Of a stretch of 64,000 nucleotides of DNA, positions 48,667 to 55,865 are shown in pieces. The notes under the pieces were generated by a model. The model ran no database searches. It was not told where the DNA came from and was given only the letters and a program-made list of their open reading frames with translations. Both the position numbers and the translations under genes were made by a program. Within the stretch, counting starts at the first letter, position 1. The number at the start of each line of letters is the position of its first letter. This DNA comes from Lentzea xinjiangensis (GTDB lineage: Bacteria > Actinomycetota > Actinomycetes > Mycobacteriales > Pseudonocardiaceae), in NCBI RefSeq assembly GCF_900110955.1, contig NZ_FOFR01000026.1, positions 56,880 through 120,879 on the forward strand, written 5' to 3'.

Positions 48667-49430
48667 CCGGTGGGCCGCAGGTCGTAGCGGGCCGCCGCCC
48701 ACTCGGCGAGCCTGGGCCGCAGCGCCAGGTAGACGTCCGGGTCGAGACCCATGCCGGTGTGCGTGCTGTGCACCTCCACGCACTCGGCCCACGGGTCGAG
48801 GCTCAACCGCCAGGGCACGATGCCGTCCGCCTTGGAGTACACCGACACCGCCGGGAGGCCGTCGGGCAGCGGAGCGGTGGCCGCCCGGACGTTGACCTCG
48901 TAGCAGTCGCCCTCGAAGCACTCGACGTCCATGAGGCCGGGGATCCCGAGGGCGGAGAGCCGGGCCAGCGCCTTGGCCGCCAGCAGCACGTGGGGGTGGG
49001 CGCCCAGCGGGTCGAGCAGGGGACTGCCCAGCATCACCAGGCCGCTCACCAGGTCCGGCCGGCGGATGGCGGCCAGCCGGGCGAGCCCGCCGCCGCGGCT
49101 CTGCCCGAGCAGCACGACCGGCCCGCCGGTGGCCTCCGCGTGCTCCTCCAGCCGCCGTTCGACGCGGTCCACCAGCTTCGACGTGCAGCCCACGTTGAAC
49201 CCGACACCCGCGGAGGCGGGCACGTAACCGCGGTCGCGCAACCAGGTCGTGGCGAAGGTGAGACTGAAGTCGCCCGCGCCGAACCCCGGCACCAGCACCA
49301 CACCGAGACCCGCGCCCTCGTCGGGGTTCGCGTCGCGCCACACCCGGTGCCGCAGCAGGCGGGGGATCGTGAAGGCCGCCACGGCGACGTGTTCCTTCGC
49401 CAACGATCGCAGCTCGCCGACAGTGCTCAT
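48663..49430 (-). CDS. Alpha/beta-hydrolase fold protein
   Basis: 255 residues from ATG 49430, upstream of RecQ with an ATGA overlap. GLGVVLVPGFGAGDFSLTFA is the oxyanion region, GPVVLLGQSRGGGLARLAAI the nucleophile elbow (GQSRGG, Ser), SVYSKADGIVPWRLSLDPWA the Asp region and EVHSTHTGMGLDPDVYLALR the catalytic His. Probably an esterase or lipase-type hydrolase, cytoplasmic as no signal peptide is seen. The N-terminal helix (VGELRSLAKEHVAVAAF) is amphipathic and could bind membranes. Pairing with RecQ is unusual and unexplained. Confidence 0.82.
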   Translation of the reverse strand: MSTVGELRSLAKEHVAVAAFTIPRLLRHRVWRDANPDEGAGLGVVLVPGFGAGDFSLTFATTWLRDRGYVPASAGVGFNVGCTSKLVDRVERRLEEHAEATGGPVVLLGQSRGGGLARLAAIRRPDLVSGLVMLGSPLLDPLGAHPHVLLAAKALARLSALGIPGLMDVECFEGDCYEVNVRAATAPLPDGLPAVSVYSKADGIVPWRLSLDPWAECVEVHSTHTGMGLDPDVYLALRPRLAEWAAARYDLRPTG

Positions 49431-49504
49431 CGTCGTGTCTCCGCTCAGTTCGTCCGAGTGCCGGGGAATTGACCCGCCGGCGCGGGAGCAAACCGCAAGC
49501 AGCG

Positions 49505-50038
49505 TCACACCTCCCGCGGCGCCTGCCACCGGTGCACACCGCCGCCCTGGGCGTAGGAGAGGTGACCACCGAGTGCGCCGCCCGCGCCGACCGCGGCCAG
49601 TCCCGCGAGGCTGAGCACCTTCCCCGCGCCGGGCCGGCCTCGCCGGCGCAGCGCGTAGGACGCGGCGAAGCACGACACGGCGGCGGTGTTGGCGAGGGCG
49701 TGCACGACACCGACCCTGCGCTGCCGCCGGTCGAGCCGGCTGTAGTCCGCGAGTCCCAGCAGGATCGTCGGCACCGCGGCGACGAGCCCCAGCGCGGTGA
49801 GCTCACGGGCCGCGTCCTCGCCGCCGGGGCGCGCGTCGAACACGGCGGCGGACGTCCACGCCCCGATGGGCACGGTGACCATCAAGGGGTGCAGCGGATG
49901 CCCCAGCCACGAGCCGCGCACCGCCCTGTCGACGCGCGGCGACCTCAGCGTCCGCCGCACCGCCTTCGCGAGGGAGTCCGCCGGCCGGTCGGCCGCGCGG
50001 AGGTCCTCGACCGCCCGCAACACATCGTGAACGCTCAT
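49505..50038 (-). CDS. DUF2231-family membrane protein
   Basis: 177 residues. DUF2231 hallmark GSWLGHPLHPLMVTVPIGAW (LGHPLHPxLVxLPIG) near residue 45, then four hydrophobic helices including ELTALGLVAAVPTILLGLAD (with the conserved D) and VVHALANTAAVSCFAASYAL. C terminus GHLSYAQGGGVHRWQAPREV. Inner-membrane protein of unknown role, often linked to heme or Rieske-type redox proteins. ATG 50038 is eight bases from a stress-type -10. A second DUF2231-type protein lies at 54544. Confidence 0.82.
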   Translation of the reverse strand: MSVHDVLRAVEDLRAADRPADSLAKAVRRTLRSPRVDRAVRGSWLGHPLHPLMVTVPIGAWTSAAVFDARPGGEDAARELTALGLVAAVPTILLGLADYSRLDRRQRRVGVVHALANTAAVSCFAASYALRRRGRPGAGKVLSLAGLAAVGAGGALGGHLSYAQGGGVHRWQAPREV

Positions 50039-50046
50039 GGCCCCGG

Positions 50047-50071
50047 TTACCCGGAGCCCGCTCGCCTACTC
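50047..50071 (-). promoter_or_regulatory. SigB-type promoter of the DUF2231 gene
   Basis: Minus strand: GAGT, 15 bases, GGGTAA, eight bases, ATG 50038. Confidence 0.5.
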
Positions 50072-50240
50072 GGGCCCGCTCGTCGTCGCCCGGATTCGTT
50101 GCAATCGGACAGAGGTCTGGGCCCGGGCGCCGCGAATATTCCGACCGCGCCGCCGCTCTTCTGAAGAGGAACATCGTTGGTGCGCAACGGTTTCTCGAAC
50201 TCGGCGGCCGTTCGGCGGTGTGCGTGGGGCGAAGATGGCC

Positions 50241-50265
50241 GTTTGCGGAGGATTTCGCCGGGTAG
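50241..50265 (+). promoter_or_regulatory. SigB-type promoter of the four-gene envelope-stress operon
   Basis: GTTT (50241-50244), 15 bases, GGGTAG (50260-50265); GTG 50306 follows after a leader with a GAGGAG-type ribosome site. Confidence 0.65.
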
Positions 50266-50305
50266 CTCGTAGTCCAGGACACGACAACGAGCTGAGGAGT
50301 CAGCC

Positions 50306-50989
50306 GTGACCGAAAACCAGATGGGTGGAGTGCGCACGGCGGCCCGGGACGAGAGCTCCGAGGTCGCCAAGCACGCCAAGGAGGCTGCCGGTCAGGTGCG
50401 CGAAACCGTCGCCGACCAGGCAGCACACGTGACGCGCGAGACGAAGGACCAGGCCCGTCACGTCGTCAACGACGTGCGGCAGCGCGTCGCCGCGGAAGCG
50501 GAGCAGCAGGCGCAGCGGGTCTCGCAGCAGCTCGGCCGCATCGCCGACGAGCTGGGTGAGATGGCCGGGTCCGCGCCGTCGGACTCGATGTCCGCTGGAG
50601 CGATCCAGAGCGCCGCCGACACCAGCAGGCAGGTGGCCCGGTTCCTGGACGACCGGGGCGCGCAGGGCCTGCTCGACTCGGCGCGGGACTACGCCAGGCG
50701 CAAGCCCGGCACGTTCCTGCTGGGCGCCGCGGTGGCGGGTTTCCTGATCGGCCGCGTCGCGAAGAGCGCCACGGGCGGGGACCAGGGCCCCGCGCAGGGC
50801 GGGCAGCCGGACCTCCCGCAGGGCGGGGGCCAGGCTTTCGCGCAGGGCGGGGGCCAGGGTCTCGCGCAGAGCGGGGCCGCGCCGGTGGCGGCGCCCCGTC
50901 CCGACCTGACGCCGCAGTACGGCGCACCGCTGACGCCGAGCGCGTCGCCCGCTGTCCCCGCGGCGGGGGTGCCGCATGTCGAGCCCTGA
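50306..50989 (+). CDS. Amphipathic coiled protein with one membrane helix (envelope stress operon)
   Basis: 227 residues from GTG 50306. Residues ~15-120 are a long charged helix with Ala/Lys/Glu heptads (EVAKHAKEAAGQVRETVADQ, HVTRETKDQARHVVNDVRQR), LEA-like. A short hydrophobic helix follows (GTFLLGAAVAGFLIGRVAKS, ~145-165), then a Gln/Gly/Pro-rich tail with the repeated unit QGGGQ. Three-gene operons of this type (helical protein, holin-like DUF, DUF3618) are common stress loci in actinobacteria. Function unknown; membrane-bound helical protein that may stabilise the envelope. Confidence 0.7.
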   Translation: MTENQMGGVRTAARDESSEVAKHAKEAAGQVRETVADQAAHVTRETKDQARHVVNDVRQRVAAEAEQQAQRVSQQLGRIADELGEMAGSAPSDSMSAGAIQSAADTSRQVARFLDDRGAQGLLDSARDYARRKPGTFLLGAAVAGFLIGRVAKSATGGDQGPAQGGQPDLPQGGGQAFAQGGGQGLAQSGAAPVAAPRPDLTPQYGAPLTPSASPAVPAAGVPHVEP

Positions 50990-51395
50990 GATGCCGGCAC
51001 CGTCGCGAGTGGACACCCAGGGCGAGTCGCTCGGTGACCTGGTCAGCGACCTGACCAAGGACCTGTCCACGCTGATGCGGCAGGAGCTGGAACTGGCCAA
51101 GGCCGAGCTGCGGCAGGAGGCCTCCAAGGCGGGCAAGGCCACCGGGATGCTGGCGGCCGCCGGGTTCGCCGGGTACCTCACCACCGTGCTGCTCAGCTTC
51201 GCGCTGGTGTTCGCGCTCGGCGCGGTCATGCCGCTGGGCTGGGCCGCGCTGATCGTCGCCGCGCTGTGGGGCATCGCCGGTGCGGTGCTCTACACCTCCG
51301 GCCGCGCGAAGCTGCGGACCGTCAACCCCAAACCCGAGCGCACCGTCGAAACCTTGAAGGAGGACGCGGAATGGGCGAAACACCCGACCAAATAA
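50976..51395 (+). CDS. Phage-holin-3_6-like membrane protein (DUF1469/YqjE type)
   Basis: 139 residues, start ATG 50976 inside the previous gene (14-base overlap). N-terminal SLGDLVSDLTKDLSTLMRQE and LELAKAELRQEASKAGKATG is the family signature; two hydrophobic helices follow (GMLAAAGFAGYLTTVLLSFA and LGWAALIVAALWGIAGAVLY). The family name reflects fold similarity to holins; no phage genes are near. Works with its operon neighbours in the membrane. Confidence 0.82.
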   Translation: MSSPEMPAPSRVDTQGESLGDLVSDLTKDLSTLMRQELELAKAELRQEASKAGKATGMLAAAGFAGYLTTVLLSFALVFALGAVMPLGWAALIVAALWGIAGAVLYTSGRAKLRTVNPKPERTVETLKEDAEWAKHPTK

Positions 51396-52036
51396 GGCGT
51401 GAGATCGAAATGACCCGTGCGGAGCTGCGGGCCGACGCCAACCGGATCGTGGACCACACGAGTCCGCGCAGAATCGCCCAGCGCCGCGTCAGCGGTGTGC
51501 GACAGGGACTGGTCGCGATGAGGGAGCGAGTGATGGGAACCGCCACGCAGGCCGCCACGGCCGTGCGGGAGCAGAGCGCGCAGGCCGCGTCGACCGTGCG
51601 CGAACAAGGACAGGGTGCCGGTAGCGCTGTCGCCGAACGGGCGGAGCAGGCCGCGCAGGCGGTGCAGGAAGCGCCGCGCCGCGTCGCCCAGCAGACCCAG
51701 GGCAGCCCGCTCGCGGCCGGCCTCATCGCGTTCGGCGGTGGCCTGCTGCTGGCCGCCCTGCTGCCGCGCACCGATGCCGAACAGCAGGCGGTGCAGCAGC
51801 TCTCCGAGAGCTTCAGCGATGTGGTGGAGCCCGCCAGGGAAGCGCTGACCGAGTCGGCGCAGCACCTCAAGGAGGACGTGCAGTCCTCGGTGAGCGACGC
51901 CGCGAGCGAGGTCAAGCAGGTGGCGTCGGACGCGGCGCAGACCGCGGCCCAGCACACCAAGGAAGCGGCCCAGGACGTCGGCGGGCACGCCCGCGAGTCC
52001 GGCCAGCGGGTCTCCAACGAGGCCACCGGTCCGTGA
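51371..52036 (+). CDS. DUF3618-family membrane-associated protein
   Basis: 221 residues from ATG 51371 (25-base overlap). N terminus GETPDQIRREIEMTRAELRA is the DUF3618 signature (IRxxIExTRxELxxxVDxL). A long helix with Ala/Gln repeats, a membrane helix (PLAAGLIAFGGGLLLAALLP, ~115-134), and an amphipathic LEA-like tail (TESAQHLKEDVQSSVSDAAS) follow. Likely sits in the membrane with a long cytoplasmic helical tail. Function unknown. Confidence 0.8.
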   Translation: MGETPDQIRREIEMTRAELRADANRIVDHTSPRRIAQRRVSGVRQGLVAMRERVMGTATQAATAVREQSAQAASTVREQGQGAGSAVAERAEQAAQAVQEAPRRVAQQTQGSPLAAGLIAFGGGLLLAALLPRTDAEQQAVQQLSESFSDVVEPAREALTESAQHLKEDVQSSVSDAASEVKQVASDAAQTAAQHTKEAAQDVGGHARESGQRVSNEATGP

Positions 52037-52037
52037 G

Positions 52038-52817
52038 ATGACGGGGTCGTTGCACTTCGTGGGCAACGCCACAACGGTGCTCCGGCTCGGGCCGTTCACG
52101 CTGCTGACCGATCCCAACTTCCTCCACAGAGGACAGTGGACGCACATCGGTCAGGGCGTGGTCTCGCGCAGGTTGCGGGACCCGGCGATCGAGATCGCCG
52201 ATCTGCCCGAGCTGGACGCCGTGGTGCTGTCCCACCTGCACGGCGACCACTTCGACCGGGTGGCGAGCCGCGAGCTCGCCCGCGACCTGCCGGTGTTCAC
52301 CACGCCGCACGCGGCGAAGAGGTTGTCCCGCAGGGGTTTCCAGGAAGCCGCCCCGCTGCGGACGTGGGAGACCGTCTCGCTGTCCCGCGGCGCGGCGAAG
52401 CTGACGGTCACCTCGTTGCCGGGCAGGCACGCGCTGGGACCGGTGGGCCGCCTGCTGCCTCCCGTCATGGGCACCATGCTCGAGTACCGGGAGGCGGCGG
52501 GCGCGCTCCCGTTCCGCGTCTACCTCAGCGGCGACACCCTGGTCCACCCGGCGCTGCGCGAGATCCGCGACCGCTTCGGCAGCATCGACCTCGCGGTGCT
52601 GCACCTCGGCGGCACGAAGGTGCTCGGCGTGCTGCTCACCATGGACGGCGAGCAGGGCGCCGACCTGGCCGAGCTGCTCGCCCCGCGCAGGACGATGCCG
52701 GTGCACTACGAGGAGTACGGCGTCATGAAGTCACCGCTGTCCGACTTCACCGCGGAAGCCTCGCGGCGCGGCCTCGACATCCAGGTGGTCGCACGCGGGG
52801 ACACGCTGGCGCTGTGA
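52038..52817 (+). CDS. MBL-fold metallo-hydrolase
   Basis: 259 residues, start one base after the DUF3618 stop. Metal-binding motif VVLSHLHGDHFDRVASRELA (HxHxDH), second His in SLPGRHALGPVGRL, Asp in RVYLSGDTLVHP, and final His in TMPVHYEEYGVMKSPLSDF. Similar to UlaG/N-acyl-PE-phospholipase-like hydrolases. The substrate is unknown; the operon with envelope proteins suggests a lipid or cell-wall phosphodiester. Confidence 0.85.
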   Translation: MTGSLHFVGNATTVLRLGPFTLLTDPNFLHRGQWTHIGQGVVSRRLRDPAIEIADLPELDAVVLSHLHGDHFDRVASRELARDLPVFTTPHAAKRLSRRGFQEAAPLRTWETVSLSRGAAKLTVTSLPGRHALGPVGRLLPPVMGTMLEYREAAGALPFRVYLSGDTLVHPALREIRDRFGSIDLAVLHLGGTKVLGVLLTMDGEQGADLAELLAPRRTMPVHYEEYGVMKSPLSDFTAEASRRGLDIQVVARGDTLAL

Positions 52818-52818
52818 C

Positions 52819-52843
52819 GGTTCGGCGGTGCGGCGCGGGGTAT
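52819..52843 (+). promoter_or_regulatory. SigB-type promoter of the 55-residue protein gene
   Basis: GGTT (52819-52822), 15 bases, GGGTAT (52838-52843), immediately after the MBL-fold gene stop. Confidence 0.55.
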
Positions 52844-52874
52844 GTCTCAAGTCCCGCAAGGAAAGGAGAACGCT

Positions 52875-53042
52875 GTGACCGAGCCTGAACACGACCACGT
52901 GGAGCGCGGTGCGGCCGAGGAGCAGAGCGGCACTCCGCTGACGCCCACGGAGGAGGAGGCGGAGAAGCACCCCGCGAGCGATCCCTCCTCGGGTCCCGGC
53001 GCCGGCCTCGACGGCGGCGGCCGCTACGGCGACGACGGCTGA
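52875..53042 (+). CDS. Small acidic protein, 55 residues
   Basis: GTG 52875 follows AAAGGAGAA at proper distance; an upstream in-frame ATG overlaps the promoter -10 and is unlikely. Product TEPEHDHVERGAAEEQSGTP, ending in GGGRYGDDG; acidic and disordered. First of a short run of small genes; function unknown. Confidence 0.6.
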   Translation: MTEPEHDHVERGAAEEQSGTPLTPTEEEAEKHPASDPSSGPGAGLDGGGRYGDDG

Positions 53043-53047
53043 TCGTC

Positions 53048-53299
53048 ATGGCCGTTCCGGTGGAGGACCTCAAATCACTGCTCCAGTCGACCCGCCCGGA
53101 AGCGACCCTCGTGCACGTCGCGGGCAGCTACGTGGTGGCGGGGGCCCCCGAGCTCGCCACGAAAGCACTGAGCGGCGCGCTGCCCGTGGTGACGAGGGAC
53201 GAGCTGCTGGAGCACGTCGGCGGCTGGCCGGTGACGGACAGCGACCTCGAACGGGTGGCCGCGATGCTGAGCGCCGCGGTGGACAACCGGGGAGGCTGA
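53048..53299 (+). CDS. Small protein of unknown function, 83 residues
   Basis: MAVPVEDLKSLLQSTRPEAT, then LVHVAGSYVVAGAPELATKA and VVTRDELLEHVGGWPVTDSD. Mixed alpha/beta with a C-terminal helix. No recognised family. Six bases after the previous stop, two before the next start, so part of one operon. Confidence 0.6.
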   Translation: MAVPVEDLKSLLQSTRPEATLVHVAGSYVVAGAPELATKALSGALPVVTRDELLEHVGGWPVTDSDLERVAAMLSAAVDNRGG

Positions 53300-53301
53300 C
53301 C

Positions 53302-53592
53302 GTGCCCGCCACACCCGCGGTGGCCGCGTCGAGCACCTGGCGCGACGACGAGGGGATCCGGCTGCCGTCCGGCGACGTCCACGCGTGGTGGCCGGGTCAG
53401 AACCAGACGTTGTGCGGCGTGCCGCTCAGCCGCGCCAGGCTCGCCCGGTTCCCGCACGTGCTCTGGATCGACGCGCAGTGGCTCGACGACACCGCCGACA
53501 CACCCGTGATGGAACTGTGCCGCCGCTGCACCGCCGCGACCCGTCCGAAGAAAAAGCGCTCGCCGCGTTTCGCGGCCAGGAGGCCCGGGTAG
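53302..53592 (+). CDS. Small protein with CxxC pair, possible zinc site
   Basis: 96 residues from GTG 53302. HAWWPGQNQTLCGVPLSRAR (one Cys) and MELCRRCTAATRPKKKRS (CxxC) followed by a Lys/Arg-rich tail. The pattern of one early Cys, a CxxC and a basic end resembles small zinc-finger-like actinomycete proteins of unknown function. Its 3' end contains the promoter of the next gene. Confidence 0.55.
   Translation: MPATPAVAASSTWRDDEGIRLPSGDVHAWWPGQNQTLCGVPLSRARLARFPHVLWIDAQWLDDTADTPVMELCRRCTAATRPKKKRSPRFAARRPG
53567..53592 (+). promoter_or_regulatory. SigB-type promoter of the 92-residue helical protein gene
   Basis: GTTT (53567-53570), 16 bases, GGGTAG (53587-53592), embedded in the last codons of the preceding gene. 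The leader to ATG 53653 is about 55 bases. Confidence 0.65.
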
Positions 53593-53652
53593 CCCGGACC
53601 GGCGTCAAGCAGCCGGCGCCTTGAGTCCCCACTCGTCCTCAAGGCGGCGACC

Positions 53653-53931
53653 ATGCTGAAGCACCCTTCCCTCGACCAGGCGATCTGCGACGCGCTGGCC
53701 CTCATCCGCGTCACCGCGGGAACGGACCTCGCGCTGCAGGCCGAGCAGGCGCGCAAGTGCCTGACGAAGGCGATGATGGAGGCCCCGGACGCGCCCCAGC
53801 AGGCGCTGGCGCATGTCGCGGCCGCCGACGAGCACCTCGAGTACGGGGAGCTGATGGAGGCGCGGATGCTGCTGACCGCGGCGCGCGGGTTCCTGCCCGG
53901 ACGACGTGCCGCGGTCGCTGCTCGCGCCTGA
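53653..53931 (+). CDS. Helical protein of unknown function, 92 residues
   Basis: LDQAICDALALIRVTAGTDL, ALQAEQARKCLTKAMMEAPD, QQALAHVAAADEHLEYGELM and EARMLLTAARGFLPGRRAAV: four predicted helices, two Cys. No family recognised. It stands alone with its own stress-type promoter and is followed by a U-tract terminator. Confidence 0.6.
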   Translation: MLKHPSLDQAICDALALIRVTAGTDLALQAEQARKCLTKAMMEAPDAPQQALAHVAAADEHLEYGELMEARMLLTAARGFLPGRRAAVAARA

Positions 53932-53946
53932 ACGCGACGACGTCAG

Positions 53947-53973
53947 CCGGTCCGCGTGATGCGGGCCGGTTTT
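53947..53973 (+). terminator. Rho-independent terminator with T-tract
   Basis: 9-bp stem CCGGTCCGC (53947-53955) and GCGGGCCGG (53961-53969) with a five-base loop and TTTT directly after (53970-53973), 16 bases downstream of the helical protein stop. Confidence 0.8.
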
Positions 53974-54080
53974 GTCGTGCGCGTCCTGCGGATCCACGCG
54001 TTGTGGTCAGCGGTTCCGCCGTGCCCGTCTCATCGGGACGGGTGGGCGATCTCATCAGTGCGGCTGGTAGGTCCGTGCCG

Positions 54081-54120
54081 GTGCACGCCGGCGGACCCCC
54101 ACGGGCCCGCCGGCGCGCAC
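54081..54120 (-). terminator. Hairpin terminator for the DUF6221-like gene
   Basis: 14-bp stem with one mismatch (54081-54094 with 54107-54120, GTGCACGCCGGCGG and its complement), 12-base loop, just past the stop of the leftward gene at 54134. Confidence 0.65.
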
Positions 54121-54133
54121 GTCCAACCCGGAC

Positions 54134-54475
54134 TCAGGTCCGATCCATCGCGCCCCGGCCCCCGTACAGCCACTCCTCCTGCCAGTCGTGGTGCGTGCGG
54201 TAGGCGTCGGCCAGCAGCCGCAGCGTCGCCTCGTCCTCCGTCTGACCCACCTCGGCCCTCAGCAGGGCGAGCTTCTCCCCGAACGGCACCCGGTCCTGCT
54301 CGGTCTCGGTCGGGCCCGGCAGCAGGAGCAGGCCCGCGCCGTCGTCCGAGCGCGCGATGCGCAGCTTGCCCTTGCTCTCGGCGTCGTCGAGCAGCGGCAG
54401 CTCGCCGGCGGCCAGGCGGCGCTCGTCCTCGTCGAGGCGGTCGATCACGAATCGGCGGAGCTCTTCGGTGTTCAT
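54134..54475 (-). CDS. DUF6221-like protein
   Basis: 113 residues. TEELRRFVIDRLDEDERRLA at the N terminus and ATLRLLADAYRTHHDWQEEW at the C terminus follow the DUF6221 plan (FxxxRLDEDE...LRxLAxxYxxHxDYxxEW), with a shorter middle. Probably cytoplasmic, function unknown. ATG 54475 lies nine bases after a GGATAC -10. Confidence 0.6.
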   Translation of the reverse strand: MNTEELRRFVIDRLDEDERRLAAGELPLLDDAESKGKLRIARSDDGAGLLLLPGPTETEQDRVPFGEKLALLRAEVGQTEDEATLRLLADAYRTHHDWQEEWLYGGRGAMDRT

Positions 54476-54482
54476 GACACAG

Positions 54483-54507
54483 GGGTATCCGCTGCGGGGC
54501 TGGGTAC
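54483..54507 (+). promoter_or_regulatory. SigB-type promoter of the DUF2231-like gene
   Basis: GGGT (54483-54486), 15 bases, GGGTAC (54502-54507), leader with AAAGGAG before ATG 54544. Confidence 0.5.
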
Positions 54508-54509
54508 GC
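54485..54509 (-). promoter_or_regulatory. SigB-like promoter of the DUF6221-like gene
   Basis: Minus strand: GCGT, 15 bases, GGATAC, nine bases, ATG 54475. It overlaps the rightward promoter 54483-54507 almost fully. Confidence 0.45.
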
Positions 54510-54543
54510 CTGAGGCAGCCGCCCTTGGGAAAAGGAGTCCTCC

Positions 54544-55029
54544 ATGCGCAGTCGCGTCCGTGCCGCGGGCCACGCCGTCCACCCCATCCTGATCGTGTTC
54601 CCGCTGGGCCTGCTGACCACGTCGGTCGGCTTCGACGTGCTGCACCTGATCACGGATCGGGTGAGCTTCGCCTTCACCGCCGCCCACCTCGTCGCCGCGG
54701 GTGTGCTGCTCGGGGTCGTCACCGCGGTGACCGGCTGGCTGGACTGGTGGCTCGTCGTCCCGCCCGGCACGCGCGCCCGCCGGATCGGGTTGCTGCACGG
54801 GCTCGTCAACGCCGCCGTGCTGGTGCTGTTCGCGCTCAGCTGGGTGCTGCGGCTCAGCGCGGACGAGTGGAACCCGACCTGGCCCGCGCTCATCGCGTCG
54901 TGGCTCGGTCTGCTCGCGGGCGGCCTCGGCGGCTGGCTCGGTGGCGAGCTGGTCGAACGGCTCGGCATCAGCGTCGAGGAGGACGCGCACCCGGACGCTT
55001 CGAGCTCGCTGAGCTCGTCCCGCCGATAA
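54544..55029 (+). CDS. DUF2231-family membrane protein
   Basis: 161 residues. RAAGHAVHPILIVFPLGLLT is the DUF2231 signature (GHPxHPxLVxFPxGL), followed by four hydrophobic helices with VTAVTGWLDWWLV and GLLHGLVNAAVLVLFALSWV. The C-terminal tail is Ser-rich. Ribosome site AAAGGAG at 54531. Second DUF2231-type protein in the window; both are under stress-type promoters. Confidence 0.82.
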   Translation: MRSRVRAAGHAVHPILIVFPLGLLTTSVGFDVLHLITDRVSFAFTAAHLVAAGVLLGVVTAVTGWLDWWLVVPPGTRARRIGLLHGLVNAAVLVLFALSWVLRLSADEWNPTWPALIASWLGLLAGGLGGWLGGELVERLGISVEEDAHPDASSSLSSSRR

Positions 55030-55038
55030 CCGCGCCCG

Positions 55039-55863
55039 TCAGGACGACAGGCGCGACCCGTACCGCCTCGCCGCGCGGACGATCGCCGTCGAGGCCGGGG
55101 CGAGCACGACGTCGAGCACCCGGCTCACCGGGGAGAGGGAGCCGAGCCGCGCGATCTCCCACCAGCGCGGCACGGCCACGGTGCGGGACCTGCGCGCGGT
55201 CAGGCACTTCTCGACCTCGCGGGCGACGTGCTCCGGGGTCGCGCCCGCGGACAGCCGGTGCCGCGCCGAGCGCTCGGCCGGCCTGCCGGTCAGCTCGCGG
55301 GTCAGCCACTCGGTGCGGATCGGGCCGGGGCACACCGCGTGCACCCGCACCCCGCGCGGCACCTCGCGCCGCAGCCCGAGGGCGAGGCTCAGCACACCGG
55401 CTTTCGTGGCCGAGTACAGCGACAACGGTGGCGTCGGCACCCACGCTCCGATCGACGACATCATCACGACGTGCCCGCCGCGCGTGCCGAACAGCGGCAG
55501 CACCAGCCGCGTCAGCTCGGCGACCGCGGTGAAGTTGACCGCGACGAGGCTCTCCACCTGCTCCGAGCTGAGGTCGGCGAGCTTGCCCACCCGGCCCTGC
55601 CCGGCGTTGTTGACCAGTGCGTCGATCCGGCCGAACCGCTCCGTGACGGCACTGACGAGCAACGAGCGGTCGGCCGGATCCGTCACGTCGCAGCACATGC
55701 CCCACGCGCCGGGCAGCTCGTGCAACGCGGCGTCGAGCCGTTCCTGGTCACGGCCGCAGATCGCGACCTGCGCGCCCTGCCGGGCGAGCCGGCGGGCGGT
55801 GATCCGGCCGATGCCGGCCGAACCCCCGGTGATGAGCACAACCGAACCTGCCAGAGATCGCAT
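55039..55863 (-). CDS. Short-chain dehydrogenase/reductase of the type III PKS cluster
   Basis: 274 residues. VVLITGGSAGIGRITARRLA (NAD(P) loop), DALVNNAGQGRVG, MMSSIGAWVPTPPLSLYSAT with KAGV (Ser, Tyr, Lys catalytic set) and VCPGPIRTEWLTRELTG. The extra C-terminal ~50 residues (SLSPVSRVLDVVLAPASTAI) are hydrophobic and may be membrane-associated, as in SDRs acting on lipids. Last gene of a leftward operon with the PKS, two bases after its stop. Probably reduces or oxidises the polyketide or an alkyl precursor. Confidence 0.82.
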   Translation of the reverse strand: MRSLAGSVVLITGGSAGIGRITARRLARQGAQVAICGRDQERLDAALHELPGAWGMCCDVTDPADRSLLVSAVTERFGRIDALVNNAGQGRVGKLADLSSEQVESLVAVNFTAVAELTRLVLPLFGTRGGHVVMMSSIGAWVPTPPLSLYSATKAGVLSLALGLRREVPRGVRVHAVCPGPIRTEWLTRELTGRPAERSARHRLSAGATPEHVAREVEKCLTARRSRTVAVPRWWEIARLGSLSPVSRVLDVVLAPASTAIVRAARRYGSRLSS

Positions 55864-55865
55864 GG

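Noticed and set aside
49440..49510. SigB-type promoter for the hydrolase-RecQ operon
   Set aside because: GTTT-N14 is followed by GGGTCA, not GGGTA, so I did not count it with the regulon.
50976..51395. Holin-like domain as a sign of prophage
   Set aside because: The protein is the common YqjE/holin-3_6-like envelope protein, in an operon with DUF3618. No capsid, tail, integrase or lysin gene is near.
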